From: Maribacter sp.
GTDB taxonomy: Bacteria; Bacteroidota; Bacteroidia; Flavobacteriales; Flavobacteriaceae
Assembly (NCBI GenBank): GCA_018679695.1
Contig: JAHHKH010000347.1
Span: 1-11,767, forward strand
Direction of reading: 5' to 3'
Length of the DNA: 11,767 nt
Under the pieces are notes generated by a model. The model saw only the letters and a list, made by a program, of their open reading frames with translations, searched no databases and had not been told where the DNA came from. Every line of letters begins with the position of its first letter. The stretch's first letter is position 1. Made by a program: the position numbers and the translations under genes. Shown here one piece after another: positions 1 to 6,548 of this stretch.

Positions 1-471
1 GGCAATTGCAACACGCTGTTTTTCACCACCTGAAATCCGGGAGGCCCGCTTTTTAGCCAGTTGTTCAATATTCAACATTTTTAGTTTCACCATCGCATCG
101 TGCTCTATCGCTGCATGCGATTTCTCAGCTAGCTTTTTCGCGGGAAGCATCACATTTTCCAAAACACTGAATTCTGATAATAGATAATGAAACTGAAAGA
201 CAAAGCCAATGTGGCGGTTTCTTATCCTTGAAAGTATTTTACTGGGTTTACCAGTTACCAGTTCCTCATTCAAAAATAATTGACCTTCATAATCGGTATC
301 CATAGTGGACAAGATGTAAAGTAAGGTTGATTTACCTGAACCTGATTTGCCCATTATCGATGCAAATTCACCCTTATCAACTTTGAAATTGAGATTTTTA
401 AGCACATGGAAAAGCACAGGCTTCTTAAAATATTTGTCTATATTTTTTGCTTCTAGAACAATTGACATCAT
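1..471 (-). CDS. ABC transporter ATP-binding subunit (LolD/MacB-type), 3' end cut by window edge
   Basis: This is the nucleotide-binding subunit of an export-type ABC transporter; it hydrolyses ATP on the cytoplasmic side to power the permease encoded just upstream. 157 residues are visible and the gene runs off the left edge. The Walker A motif GKSGSGKST is at residues 41-49, the Q-loop glutamine is about residue 93 (FVFQF), and the signature ISGGEKQR is at 146-153. Walker B and the H-loop lie outside the window. The start is a double ATG (471 or 468), 7 bases after the permease stop codon, so it is translated as part of the adaptor-permease-ATPase operon. The signature begins ISGGEK rather than the commoner LSGGEQ, which should still work. 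The family assignment to LolD/MacB/DevA-like ATPases rests on these motifs and on the FtsX-like partner; the substrate is unknown. Confidence 0.9.
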   Translation of the reverse strand, partial: MMSIVLEAKNIDKYFKKPVLFHVLKNLNFKVDKGEFASIMGKSGSGKSTLLYILSTMDTDYEGQLFLNEELVTGKPSKILSRIRNRHIGFVFQFHYLLSEFSVLENVMLPAKKLAEKSHAAIEHDAMVKLKMLNIEQLAKKRASRISGGEKQRVAIA

Positions 472-478
472 ATTTTTT

Positions 479-1741
479 TTAGGTTCCACGTATTATATTG
501 ACCGGGTCAACCCTTTTCGCTTTATTCGAAGGCAGATAACCGGCTATAAAAGTGGATAGCAGTGCGAATGTTATCCCTATGATATAATACATAATATTAT
601 AATTGATAGGATAGGTGGTAATCGTCGGAAGCGCTTCGGTTTCAAAGGCAACATTGTCAATGAGACTCGAAAGACCATAACCAACCACCAATCCCAAAAC
701 CCCACCAAGAGCCCCTATGATCATGGCCTGGCTCATGAAAATCAATTGTACATCGGTTCCTGAGAATCCGGTAGCCTTTAATATGGCAATATCTTTCATT
801 TTTTCGTAAATCAGCATATTCAAGATATTGTAAATGCCAAAACCGGCTACAATTAGCAAGGTGATTGAAACGGAATAAGTGATCAAGTTCCTGATATTGC
901 TCCCTGTCTCGAATTGTGCATTGGCCTCATTGATGTCTACGGCTTTTACCTTAAACTGGTGTGCAAGCCTTTTCGACATTGGGGCTGCCTTGGAGATATC
1001 GAATAGTTTAACATTGATGTCGGTTACATAATTTTCGGCTTCCCCCAATATGCGCTGTACGGTTTTTAGGTTTGCGAAGCTTTGTATATTGTCTATATCA
1101 GCAATGCCACTCTGATAAATACCTACTATTTTCAAGGGGAAAATATCTCCTTTGATCGTACTGATCTGGATTCGGTCACCAACGGAAAGAGACGTTTTAT
1201 CAGCTAGCCCGGCACCAAGTAATATACCACTATCGTTATTTTTCAAAGCTTCAGGGGAACCTTGCACTATATAGTCTTGGATATTCGACAAACGCACTTC
1301 TTCCATAATGTCAACACCGACGAGATTTCCACCCAATTCAATTGAACCCGATAAATAGAAGATTTGCGCCCTCAATTGTGGCGTAGCCCCTTTAACATTA
1401 TCATCTTCTTTTAAGTAAGTTAAAATGGGTAGGGCATTGTGTATTTTTTTTTGACTTTGTTTGGGTTTGATCGAATGCACGACGTTAAGCGCATCCCCAA
1501 ATTCATCATACAAGGAAATTGGTTGATTTACCGAAGGTTCTATTTCGTTATAAAGATGAATATGTGGTGTTTGGTTGAGGACAAGATCATCGAGCATGGT
1601 GTTCAATCCTGTCATAAAACTCACCAAAGTAATGTAAGCACCTATGCCAAAGGTAACACCTAAAGAAGCAGTAATCGTTGATTTCTTCTTGGTAACAAGA
1701 TGTGTTTTGGCTATGCCCAATATTACTTTCCAATTGATCAT
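479..1741 (-). CDS. ABC transporter permease, FtsX/LolE type
   Basis: This 420-residue inner-membrane permease has the layout of the FtsX/LolC/LolE/MacB superfamily. There is one N-terminal membrane segment (about residues 22-46), a large periplasmic domain (about 50-285), and three C-terminal segments (about 287-310, 335-360 and 385-405). The cytoplasmic coupling stretch after the second segment, around residue 315, reads EKMKDIAILKATGF, the family hallmark that contacts the ATPase. Such permeases do not move substrate through a classical channel; they drive a lipoprotein or an adaptor by mechanotransmission. The start overlaps the end of the adaptor gene by four bases (ATGA), with AAGGA just upstream, indicating translational coupling. 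ATPase and permease are separate polypeptides here, unlike MacB, where they are fused. The adaptor partner favours an efflux or secretion role over lipoprotein sorting, but the substrate cannot be read from the sequence. Confidence 0.88.
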   Translation of the reverse strand: MINWKVILGIAKTHLVTKKKSTITASLGVTFGIGAYITLVSFMTGLNTMLDDLVLNQTPHIHLYNEIEPSVNQPISLYDEFGDALNVVHSIKPKQSQKKIHNALPILTYLKEDDNVKGATPQLRAQIFYLSGSIELGGNLVGVDIMEEVRLSNIQDYIVQGSPEALKNNDSGILLGAGLADKTSLSVGDRIQISTIKGDIFPLKIVGIYQSGIADIDNIQSFANLKTVQRILGEAENYVTDINVKLFDISKAAPMSKRLAHQFKVKAVDINEANAQFETGSNIRNLITYSVSITLLIVAGFGIYNILNMLIYEKMKDIAILKATGFSGTDVQLIFMSQAMIIGALGGVLGLVVGYGLSSLIDNVAFETEALPTITTYPINYNIMYYIIGITFALLSTFIAGYLPSNKAKRVDPVNIIRGT

Positions 1742-2841
1742 TCCTTAGGCTTATAGATATAGGTGTCGGCGTCAATGCCTGAGAGTATCTCAACTTTATC
1801 CATGTTTTGGAGACCAATGGAAATGGCAACAACACCATTATCTGTTTTTACTTTGTTCCCATCAATAAGAAATTCCTTAGGTATACTTAGCACACTGTCT
1901 TTTTGTGCAATAATAATATTACCCTCCCCTGCAAGGCCTGGATAAAGTACTTCTGGAGTTTCCTTGAAAACTGCTTCTATTTTAAAGGTTTGGGAACGTT
2001 CGTCCTTACTGGGATAGATTTTACTAATGGTTGTTTCGAATACTTTTGAGTTATATGCATCGAGGGTAATCAATGCTTTTTGACCTATTTTTATTTTTAC
2101 GATATCTACTTCATCGATCAACATTTCAACAACAAAGACATCATTATTGCCTATTGCGGCCAAAGGTTCCATGGTAGTAACAATTTCTCCTGGATTTTTA
2201 TAAAGGGCGAATAATTTGCCGTTGATTTTAGAAGTTACTGTGAAGTCCTTTGTCGCTATCAAGGATGTTTTATAATTGTTTTGTGCCTGACGAAGTTGGG
2301 TCTCCAATTCATTTTTGCTACGCTTATATTTGTTTTTCAATAATAGAAGGCGGTTCTGCGAAAGCTCGTAAGCAAGTTTTCTATTGTCAAAATCAATCTT
2401 TGATCCAATCTGTTGTTCCCAGAGATTTTTTTGCCTAAAAAAGTTGATGGAATCATTCTGTAATGACAATTGTGCTGCACTTATTTCCTCTTTTATTCCA
2501 CTCAATACAGTGGCATTACCTTCGTAATTTTCCTTTGCTAGGCGCAAAGCCAATCTCGCATTTTCAGTATTCAATTTAGGGGTATTGTTGATAATCTGAA
2601 GAACAGGTTGCCCTTTACTGACCAAATCACCTTCTTCAAGGAGATTGTTGTCTAAAATACCGCCTACAGCCGCATATACGTGGTATAAACTATCAGGTTG
2701 AATAGTTACTGAAGAATATACAGACTCGGTCATCTTTATTTTGGCAGGGAGTATCTTTTCAGTATCCGATGAACACGAAATAAGTAGAAAAGAAAGAATT
2801 GGAATTAAGGATTTATGTATCATACCAAAAGTCTTGTACAT
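1738..2841 (-). CDS. HlyD/MacA-type periplasmic adaptor lipoprotein
   Basis: This 367-residue membrane-fusion (adaptor) subunit links an inner-membrane ABC permease to an outer-membrane channel. The N-terminus is a lipoprotein signal peptide with the lipobox LISC, the acylated cysteine being residue 23. A biotinyl-lipoyl-like half follows (about 45-80), then a long charged alpha-helical hairpin (about 85-195), the returning lipoyl half containing GKLFALYKNPGEIV (about 207-220), and beta-barrel/membrane-proximal domains to the C-terminus. A second ATG at 2823 (residue 7) would leave a shorter but still adequate signal peptide, so the start could be either. It is the first gene of the three-gene export operon. 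It lies divergent from the DoxX-like gene with the palindrome at 2918-2931 between them, but I see no convincing -7 box facing this gene at the proper distance, so control by that operator is doubtful. Confidence 0.88.
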   Translation of the reverse strand: MYKTFGMIHKSLIPILSFLLISCSSDTEKILPAKIKMTESVYSSVTIQPDSLYHVYAAVGGILDNNLLEEGDLVSKGQPVLQIINNTPKLNTENARLALRLAKENYEGNATVLSGIKEEISAAQLSLQNDSINFFRQKNLWEQQIGSKIDFDNRKLAYELSQNRLLLLKNKYKRSKNELETQLRQAQNNYKTSLIATKDFTVTSKINGKLFALYKNPGEIVTTMEPLAAIGNNDVFVVEMLIDEVDIVKIKIGQKALITLDAYNSKVFETTISKIYPSKDERSQTFKIEAVFKETPEVLYPGLAGEGNIIIAQKDSVLSIPKEFLIDGNKVKTDNGVVAISIGLQNMDKVEILSGIDADTYIYKPKE

Positions 2842-2917
2842 TAAAAAATTGAAACTTTAGAATCCAATATTCAAAAAAACAACCATAACATAATACGTTG
2901 ATATTTATTTTTTTTTT

Positions 2918-2931
2918 ATGATAATTGTCAT
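2918..2931. promoter_or_regulatory. Crp/Fnr-type operator 1 (ATGA-N6-TCAT)
   Basis: The sequence ATGATAATTGTCAT matches its own reverse complement at 12 of 14 positions and has the TGA-N6-TCA core typical of Crp/Fnr/FixK sites. Its centre (2924.5) is 29.5 bp before the -7 box of the gene at 2981, the same distance as at three other operators in this window. A run of ten T lies immediately to its left. The likely ligand is the receiver-Crp/Fnr regulator encoded at 6549-7601 (inferred). Confidence 0.75.
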
Positions 2932-2953
2932 CTTTTAGTCGCATTGGTAAGGT

Positions 2954-2961
2954 TAGATTAG
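2954..2961 (+). promoter_or_regulatory. -7 promoter box for the DoxX-like gene
   Basis: TAGATTAG matches the Bacteroidota -7 consensus TAnnTTTG at five of six fixed positions. It lies 20 bases before the ATG at 2981 and exactly 29.5 bp from the centre of operator 1, so the operator would sit near -41 relative to transcription start, as in class II activation. Confidence 0.6.
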
Positions 2962-2980
2962 CACCCAAAAATAAATTACA

Positions 2981-3430
2981 ATGAAAGAAATGGTTTTGAA
3001 GTTGGGCAATTGGGTTTCAATAAAATGCTTTCCCTGTGTATGTATTGGGATTGTATATCTTTGGTTTGGGATGCTCAAGTTTTTCCCAGGGGTAAGTCCT
3101 GCTGAGACCATTGCCTTAGATACAATATCGGAGCTTACCTTTGGTATGCTAACACCTGGACTAGCAATTATATTATTGGCTATTTGGGAAACGGTCATCG
3201 GTATTTTATTGATACTTGGATTGTTCAATAGAGCAGCTTTGAATCTTGCCATAGTTCATATGGTTCTCACGTTTACACCTTTCATGTTATTTCCGGAACT
3301 AACATTTACCACAGCCCCTTTTGGTCTAACACTGCTGGGTCAGTACATCATCAAGAACATTGTTTTTTTGGCCATCATGGTCTTTTTCCTTAATAGGGAA
3401 CGAAATAAAAACAAAAAGATATTTAGTTAA
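2981..3430 (+). CDS. DoxX/DUF417-like small inner-membrane protein
   Basis: This 149-residue, strongly hydrophobic protein has four predicted membrane segments (about residues 15-33, 56-82, 86-105 and 118-138) and a lysine/arginine-rich C-terminal tail. The first segment reads YLWFGMLKFFPG and the last LLGQYIIKN, both of the style seen in the DoxX-like and DUF417 (YkgB/RclC) membrane families. Members have been linked to redox or chlorine stress, but no catalytic mechanism is established, so only the family-level call is made. Two cysteines near the N-terminus (CFPCVC) could be redox-active, which is inference. The gene is monocistronic, converges on cbpM, and is preceded by operator 1 and a -7 box, so it probably belongs to the same stress regulon as the chaperone and universal stress genes. 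Confidence is high that it is a gene, moderate for the family. Confidence 0.72.
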   Translation: MKEMVLKLGNWVSIKCFPCVCIGIVYLWFGMLKFFPGVSPAETIALDTISELTFGMLTPGLAIILLAIWETVIGILLILGLFNRAALNLAIVHMVLTFTPFMLFPELTFTTAPFGLTLLGQYIIKNIVFLAIMVFFLNRERNKNKKIFS

Positions 3431-3451
3431 ACAAGCGTTTATACTTCATCA

Positions 3452-3745
3452 TTATTCATATATTCTTAACCTGTTCCTTAACGAAATTATTTCACCCTGC
3501 ATGCGATGTATGCGCTCCAAGAGTTCATGAATGACCTCAATACCTTCTAGATTAATTTCCAAATCTGAATGAAGGCGTAGTATTTTTTCGGCCTTAGGAA
3601 GTTCTTCATAGGAAAGATAGTGCATATCTTCTTGTTGAATCACTTCGATTAAGCCAAATTCATGCAATTCAAATAAGAAATTTGAAGTAATCCCATGGCT
3701 CACACAAAATTCCTTGACTGTTATATAATTATGCCGTTCCATCAT
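3452..3745 (-). CDS. cbpM: Chaperone modulator CbpM (MerR-like)
   Basis: This 97-residue protein has a MerR-like winged helix at its N-terminus (ITVKEFCVSHGI, about residues 8-19, then FGLIEV) and a C-terminal helix rich in leucine and charged residues. Its size (E. coli CbpM is about 100 residues), fold signature and position directly after a DnaJ-like gene identify it as CbpM. In E. coli, CbpM binds the J-domain of CbpA and inhibits its co-chaperone activity; it does not need to bind DNA. Its start codon shares one base with the cbpA stop codon (TAATG), so the two are translationally coupled. A second ATG follows immediately, so the protein may begin MM or M. Confidence 0.87.
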   Translation of the reverse strand: MMERHNYITVKEFCVSHGITSNFLFELHEFGLIEVIQQEDMHYLSYEELPKAEKILRLHSDLEINLEGIEVIHELLERIHRMQGEIISLRNRLRIYE

Positions 3746-4641
3746 TAAGTTGCTTTAAGTTTGGCCAATTCCTCAAACAGTTCCTTTTCCTTGTTTGTAA
3801 GATTGGTTGGTGTTTTAATATTGTATGTAATATATAAGTCACCAAACTGTCCCGATTTTTTATAAATAGGAAATCCTTTTGATTTTAGTTTTACTTTTGT
3901 TCCGTTTTGCGTTTCGGGTTTTACTTTTAGTTTTGCCTTGCCGTCAAAGGTTTGCACCGTGATATCACCACCCAAAACTGCCGTATAAAGGTCCAAATCC
4001 ACTGTTCTGTATAAATTATTGCCATCTCGTTTAAAAGGCGTATTGTTGACAATTGAGAAGGTAATGAAAAGATCGCCCTTGGGTCCACCATTGCGTCCAG
4101 GTCCGCCATGCCCCTTTATTTTAATGGTTTGGCCATTTTCAATGCCAGCCGGTATGGTTATTCGAATGCTCTTTGAATTGACCTTTAGCGTTCGCTTGTG
4201 GGTTTTGTATACATCGCTTAATTGTAGTTTAAGTTCTGCATTATAATCCTGTCCTCTAAATCGTACTTGCCTGCCCCCAGAAAACCCAGAAGTGGACCTT
4301 CCTCCGAACATGGCCTCAAAAAAATCAGAAAAATCATGTTCACCATAACCTCCTGTATGCTGTCTCTCAAAGCCCCTTTGCCGCTGTGCCTTTCTTGCCT
4401 TTTCTATTTCATCGGCATGTTGCCAGTCTTTGCCATATTCATCATACTTCTTTCGATTTTCTGTATTGCCTAGCACTTCATGGGCCTCATTTATCTCTTT
4501 AAACTTTCGTTCTGCCTCAGCATCATTGGGGTTTACATCAGGGTGATATTTCCTGGCAAGTTTGCGAAAGGCCTTTTTAATATCACTTTGGGATGCTGCT
4601 TTTGTGATTCCTAGGGTTTTGTAGTAGTCAATGTATTCCAT
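3745..4641 (-). CDS. cbpA: Curved-DNA-binding-like DnaJ co-chaperone CbpA
   Basis: This 298-residue class B J-protein stimulates the ATPase of DnaK and delivers unfolded clients. The J-domain occupies about residues 1-70, with the invariant HPD at 33-35. A Gly/Phe-rich linker follows (about 95-125, including FEAMFGG and GFSGG), then two beta-barrel substrate-binding domains (about 130-290) containing IPAGIENGQTIKIKGHGGPG. There is no CxxCxGxG zinc-finger repeat, which separates it from DnaJ itself and fits CbpA. The gene is followed at once by cbpM, the classical inhibitor pair. Fifty bases upstream ends a gene for an unknown helical protein on the same strand, so cbpAM is probably read from the operator-controlled promoter at 5162-5205. 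A weaker internal box, TAGCTTTT (4687-4694, minus strand), could give additional transcription. Confidence 0.9.
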   Translation of the reverse strand: MEYIDYYKTLGITKAASQSDIKKAFRKLARKYHPDVNPNDAEAERKFKEINEAHEVLGNTENRKKYDEYGKDWQHADEIEKARKAQRQRGFERQHTGGYGEHDFSDFFEAMFGGRSTSGFSGGRQVRFRGQDYNAELKLQLSDVYKTHKRTLKVNSKSIRITIPAGIENGQTIKIKGHGGPGRNGGPKGDLFITFSIVNNTPFKRDGNNLYRTVDLDLYTAVLGGDITVQTFDGKAKLKVKPETQNGTKVKLKSKGFPIYKKSGQFGDLYITYNIKTPTNLTNKEKELFEELAKLKAT

Positions 4642-4691
4642 TAGCTACAGTTTATGGGTGTTTTAAATAATATTTTGTCTAGAATTAAAAG

Positions 4692-5144
4692 CTAAGTACT
4701 ATATGTAGGGTTTTCGTTAACCTTTTTTGTCTCAAGTACATGGTCGGCGATTGTAAACATCTCTTTCTTAACTATTTTAAAGTTTTTATTAAGCAAGGTG
4801 CTTCGGTTTTCAATATTCATTTGCTCCTTTAAAAGTGTATCATGCCCTTGATCAGAAGTACTTTTCATAAGATTAATTAAATTACTTTGCTGATCTTTTA
4901 CCCTTTTCATGAGACGGTCACAATTATAGCATATATCCTGGAATCGCATTAGGCTTTCCCTAATTTCGTCTAGGGGTTCATTTTTGACCATTTCATTGAA
5001 ATACCGATCTAGAAGCTGTTGTAAAAAACGCAAGTCTTTCGTGTAAAATACCAATTCTGATTTTATTTCCTCACATTTTAGATAGTGGTTTTGCCAGTTT
5101 GTTGGTTTGCCTGAAATACCTGAAGGATGTACCGTTTTTTCCAT
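4692..5144 (-). CDS. Unknown helical, charged protein; first gene of the cbpAM operon
   Basis: This 150-residue, largely alpha-helical, soluble protein has no signal peptide or membrane segment, and I do not recognise its family. It begins MEKTVHPSGISG, then has helices rich in Glu, Lys and Leu with coiled-coil character (about residues 20-60 and 65-135). Two cysteines flank a short helix (CYNC, around residue 74). The frame is open further upstream to an ATG at 5186, but the shorter start at 5144 is chosen because the predicted -7 box (5162-5169) lies between the two ATGs and transcription should start near 5157. The 5' leader would then be short, in line with the other promoters here. It is divergent from the histidine kinase and probably co-transcribed with cbpA. 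Co-regulation suggests a stress role, perhaps as a chaperone client-binding or modulating protein, but that is speculation. Confidence 0.75.
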   Translation of the reverse strand: MEKTVHPSGISGKPTNWQNHYLKCEEIKSELVFYTKDLRFLQQLLDRYFNEMVKNEPLDEIRESLMRFQDICYNCDRLMKRVKDQQSNLINLMKSTSDQGHDTLLKEQMNIENRSTLLNKNFKIVKKEMFTIADHVLETKKVNENPTYST

Positions 5145-5161
5145 GATAATCTGATTTATAT

Positions 5162-5169
5162 TAAAAGTA
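5162..5169 (-). promoter_or_regulatory. -7 promoter box for the 150-aa gene and cbpAM
   Basis: On the minus strand this reads TACTTTTA, matching TAnnTTTG at five of six fixed positions, with the same final A as the box at 7660. Its first base is 29.5 bp from the centre of operator 2 (5198.5), identical to the spacing at the other three operators. It sits 18 bases upstream of the ATG at 5144 and rules against the ATG at 5186 as start. Confidence 0.65.
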
Positions 5170-5191
5170 CATTCAACATTAATCACAAAAT

Positions 5192-5205
5192 ATGATTTAT
5201 GTCAT
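5192..5205. promoter_or_regulatory. Crp/Fnr-type operator 2 (ATGA-N6-TCAT), divergent region
   Basis: ATGATTTATGTCAT has the TGA-N6-TCA core with matching outer A and T. It lies between the minus-strand 150-aa gene/cbpAM operon and the plus-strand kinase-regulator operon. On the minus side a good -7 box stands at the standard 29.5 bp. On the plus side TAACTTAC (5228-5235) stands at the same distance but is a weaker match, so the site may serve both directions and allow autoregulation. Confidence 0.75.
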
Positions 5206-5227
5206 AAGACTACAGCGCGTCTTGAAT

Positions 5228-5240
5228 TAACTTACATTTA
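5228..5240 (+). promoter_or_regulatory. Candidate -7 boxes for the kinase-regulator operon
   Basis: Two overlapping candidates exist. TAACTTAC (5228-5235) is at the standard 29.5-bp distance from operator 2 but matches only four of six fixed positions. TACATTTA (5233-5240) matches five of six but is five bases too far. A third weak candidate, TAATGTTG, is at 5271-5278. Which one drives the gene at 5298 cannot be decided from sequence alone. Confidence 0.35.
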
Positions 5241-5297
5241 ATATTCCAAAATGCCATATTCTGGGCTAAGTAATGTTGATTAAGGGTTCTTGGACTT

Positions 5298-6533
5298 ATG
5301 AGGGTTTTTGCAAAGAACAATAACATATTTAAGTTACTTTCCGAGGCGGTCTCGGAGGGTTTGTTGGTATTGAATAGAGAGAGGTCAATAGTCGCGACCA
5401 ATAGAAAAGCCGATAGAATGTTCGGTTACCACCGTGAGGAATTAATAGGGCAACCTTTGCATATGCTTATTCCAGATCCTTTTAAAAAGGGACACGACAA
5501 ACACTTTGATGAATACTTTAAAATGCATAAGACCCGAAAAATGGCAGTTGAGGGCTGTTTATTCGGGGAACGTAAGAATCAAGAGCAATTCCCTATAAAG
5601 GTTAGCCTAAACCCATTTAACATCTATGATAATGATTATGTACTGGCCCTTGTTTTTGACCAAACCGAAATAAGCAAACGCGATTTCAAAATAAAGGAAC
5701 TCAACGAGCATTTAGAGAAGAAAATAAGATCACGGACATTGGAATTGAGCGAAACAGTAGCGATGCTTAAAAAGGAAATCAAAAGGCGTAAGGAGGCTGA
5801 AAAGAAGATAAAAATTGCCTTACAACAACAACAGGAATTGAATGCACTCAAAACCAAGTTTCTTTCCCTAGTGTCGCATGAATTTAAAACCCCGCTAAGT
5901 GGTATTCTAACTTCGGCAACGCTGGTTGGCAAATATAAGGGAGCTAAAGAACAGGAGAAGCGGGATAAACACTTAAAAACAATTATCGCGGAAGTAAGAC
6001 ATCTAAATGGGATTTTAACCGATTTTCTCTCGATAGAAAGACTTGAAAAAGGTAAGGAGATCTATAAATTCAAAGAGTTTTCACTGAGCAAGGTGCTCAA
6101 TGAGGTGGTTTATAATGCGAATATGCAGTTAAAAAAAGGTCAGCATATAAACTATCCGCAAAACATAGACGACGTGTTAATCTATCAAGATGAGAAAATC
6201 GTAACATTGATCATTACCAATTTACTATATAACGCGATCAAATATTCCCCCGAGGACTCTGATATCGATATTCTCATCGATTTCGAGAAAGGCAATATGA
6301 TTTTGAAAATAAAAGATCAGGGGATAGGTATTCCTGAAAAAGACGAAAAACATATCTTTGAACGCTACTTTAGGGCTGCAAATGCGCTGTTGAACCAAGG
6401 AACAGGTATTGGTCTTAATATAATAAAAAGCCATATAGATAACTTGAAGGGAGAGGTCTACTTTACAAGCAAGGAAAATAAGGGAAGCACATTTACCGTA
6501 GAACTTCCAATAGGAGCGATTATTAATACATAA
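5298..6533 (+). CDS. Soluble PAS-domain sensor histidine kinase
   Basis: This 411-residue kinase has no membrane segments, so it senses a cytoplasmic signal. A PAS domain spans about residues 8-122, followed by a coiled coil (about 128-180), a HisKA dimerisation domain with phospho-acceptor His194 in the H-box LVSHEFKTPLSGIL, and a HATPase_c domain with N-box NLLYNA (Asn312), G1 box DQGIGIP (340-346) and GTGIGLNI. The catalytic set is complete. The PAS segment IPDPFKKGHDKHFDEY aligns by eye with the haem-ligand helix of FixL (PxPxxxxHD, with His66 at the ligand position), but the position of the oxygen-sensing arginine of FixL is Gly86. The same PxP...HD pattern also occurs in PAS domains without haem, so oxygen sensing is only a possibility. 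The response regulator follows after 15 bases and is the obvious phosphorylation partner. Operator 2 lies upstream. Confidence 0.92.
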   Translation: MRVFAKNNNIFKLLSEAVSEGLLVLNRERSIVATNRKADRMFGYHREELIGQPLHMLIPDPFKKGHDKHFDEYFKMHKTRKMAVEGCLFGERKNQEQFPIKVSLNPFNIYDNDYVLALVFDQTEISKRDFKIKELNEHLEKKIRSRTLELSETVAMLKKEIKRRKEAEKKIKIALQQQQELNALKTKFLSLVSHEFKTPLSGILTSATLVGKYKGAKEQEKRDKHLKTIIAEVRHLNGILTDFLSIERLEKGKEIYKFKEFSLSKVLNEVVYNANMQLKKGQHINYPQNIDDVLIYQDEKIVTLIITNLLYNAIKYSPEDSDIDILIDFEKGNMILKIKDQGIGIPEKDEKHIFERYFRAANALLNQGTGIGLNIIKSHIDNLKGEVYFTSKENKGSTFTVELPIGAIINT

Positions 6534-6548
6534 CTAAACCAGAGTATC

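Noticed and set aside
2880..2887. Minus-strand TATGGTTG as a -7 box for the export operon controlled by operator 1
   Set aside because: The box is 37.5 bp from the operator centre, not 29.5, and has a mismatch in the core; evidence for control is too weak.
3428..3441. Small hairpin TAAAC-AAGC-GTTTA at the convergent ends of the DoxX-like gene and cbpM
   Set aside because: The stem is only five A/T-rich pairs and no T-run follows, so it is too weak to call a terminator.
3527..3540. ATGA-N6-TCAA inside cbpM, resembling the operators
   Set aside because: It is within coding sequence, has no -7 box at the standard distance on either strand, and one or a few TGA-N6-TCA matches are expected by chance.
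5145..5186. Upstream ATG at 5186 as start of the 150-aa gene
   Set aside because: The predicted promoter box lies downstream of it, at 5162-5169, so the ATG would not be in the transcript.
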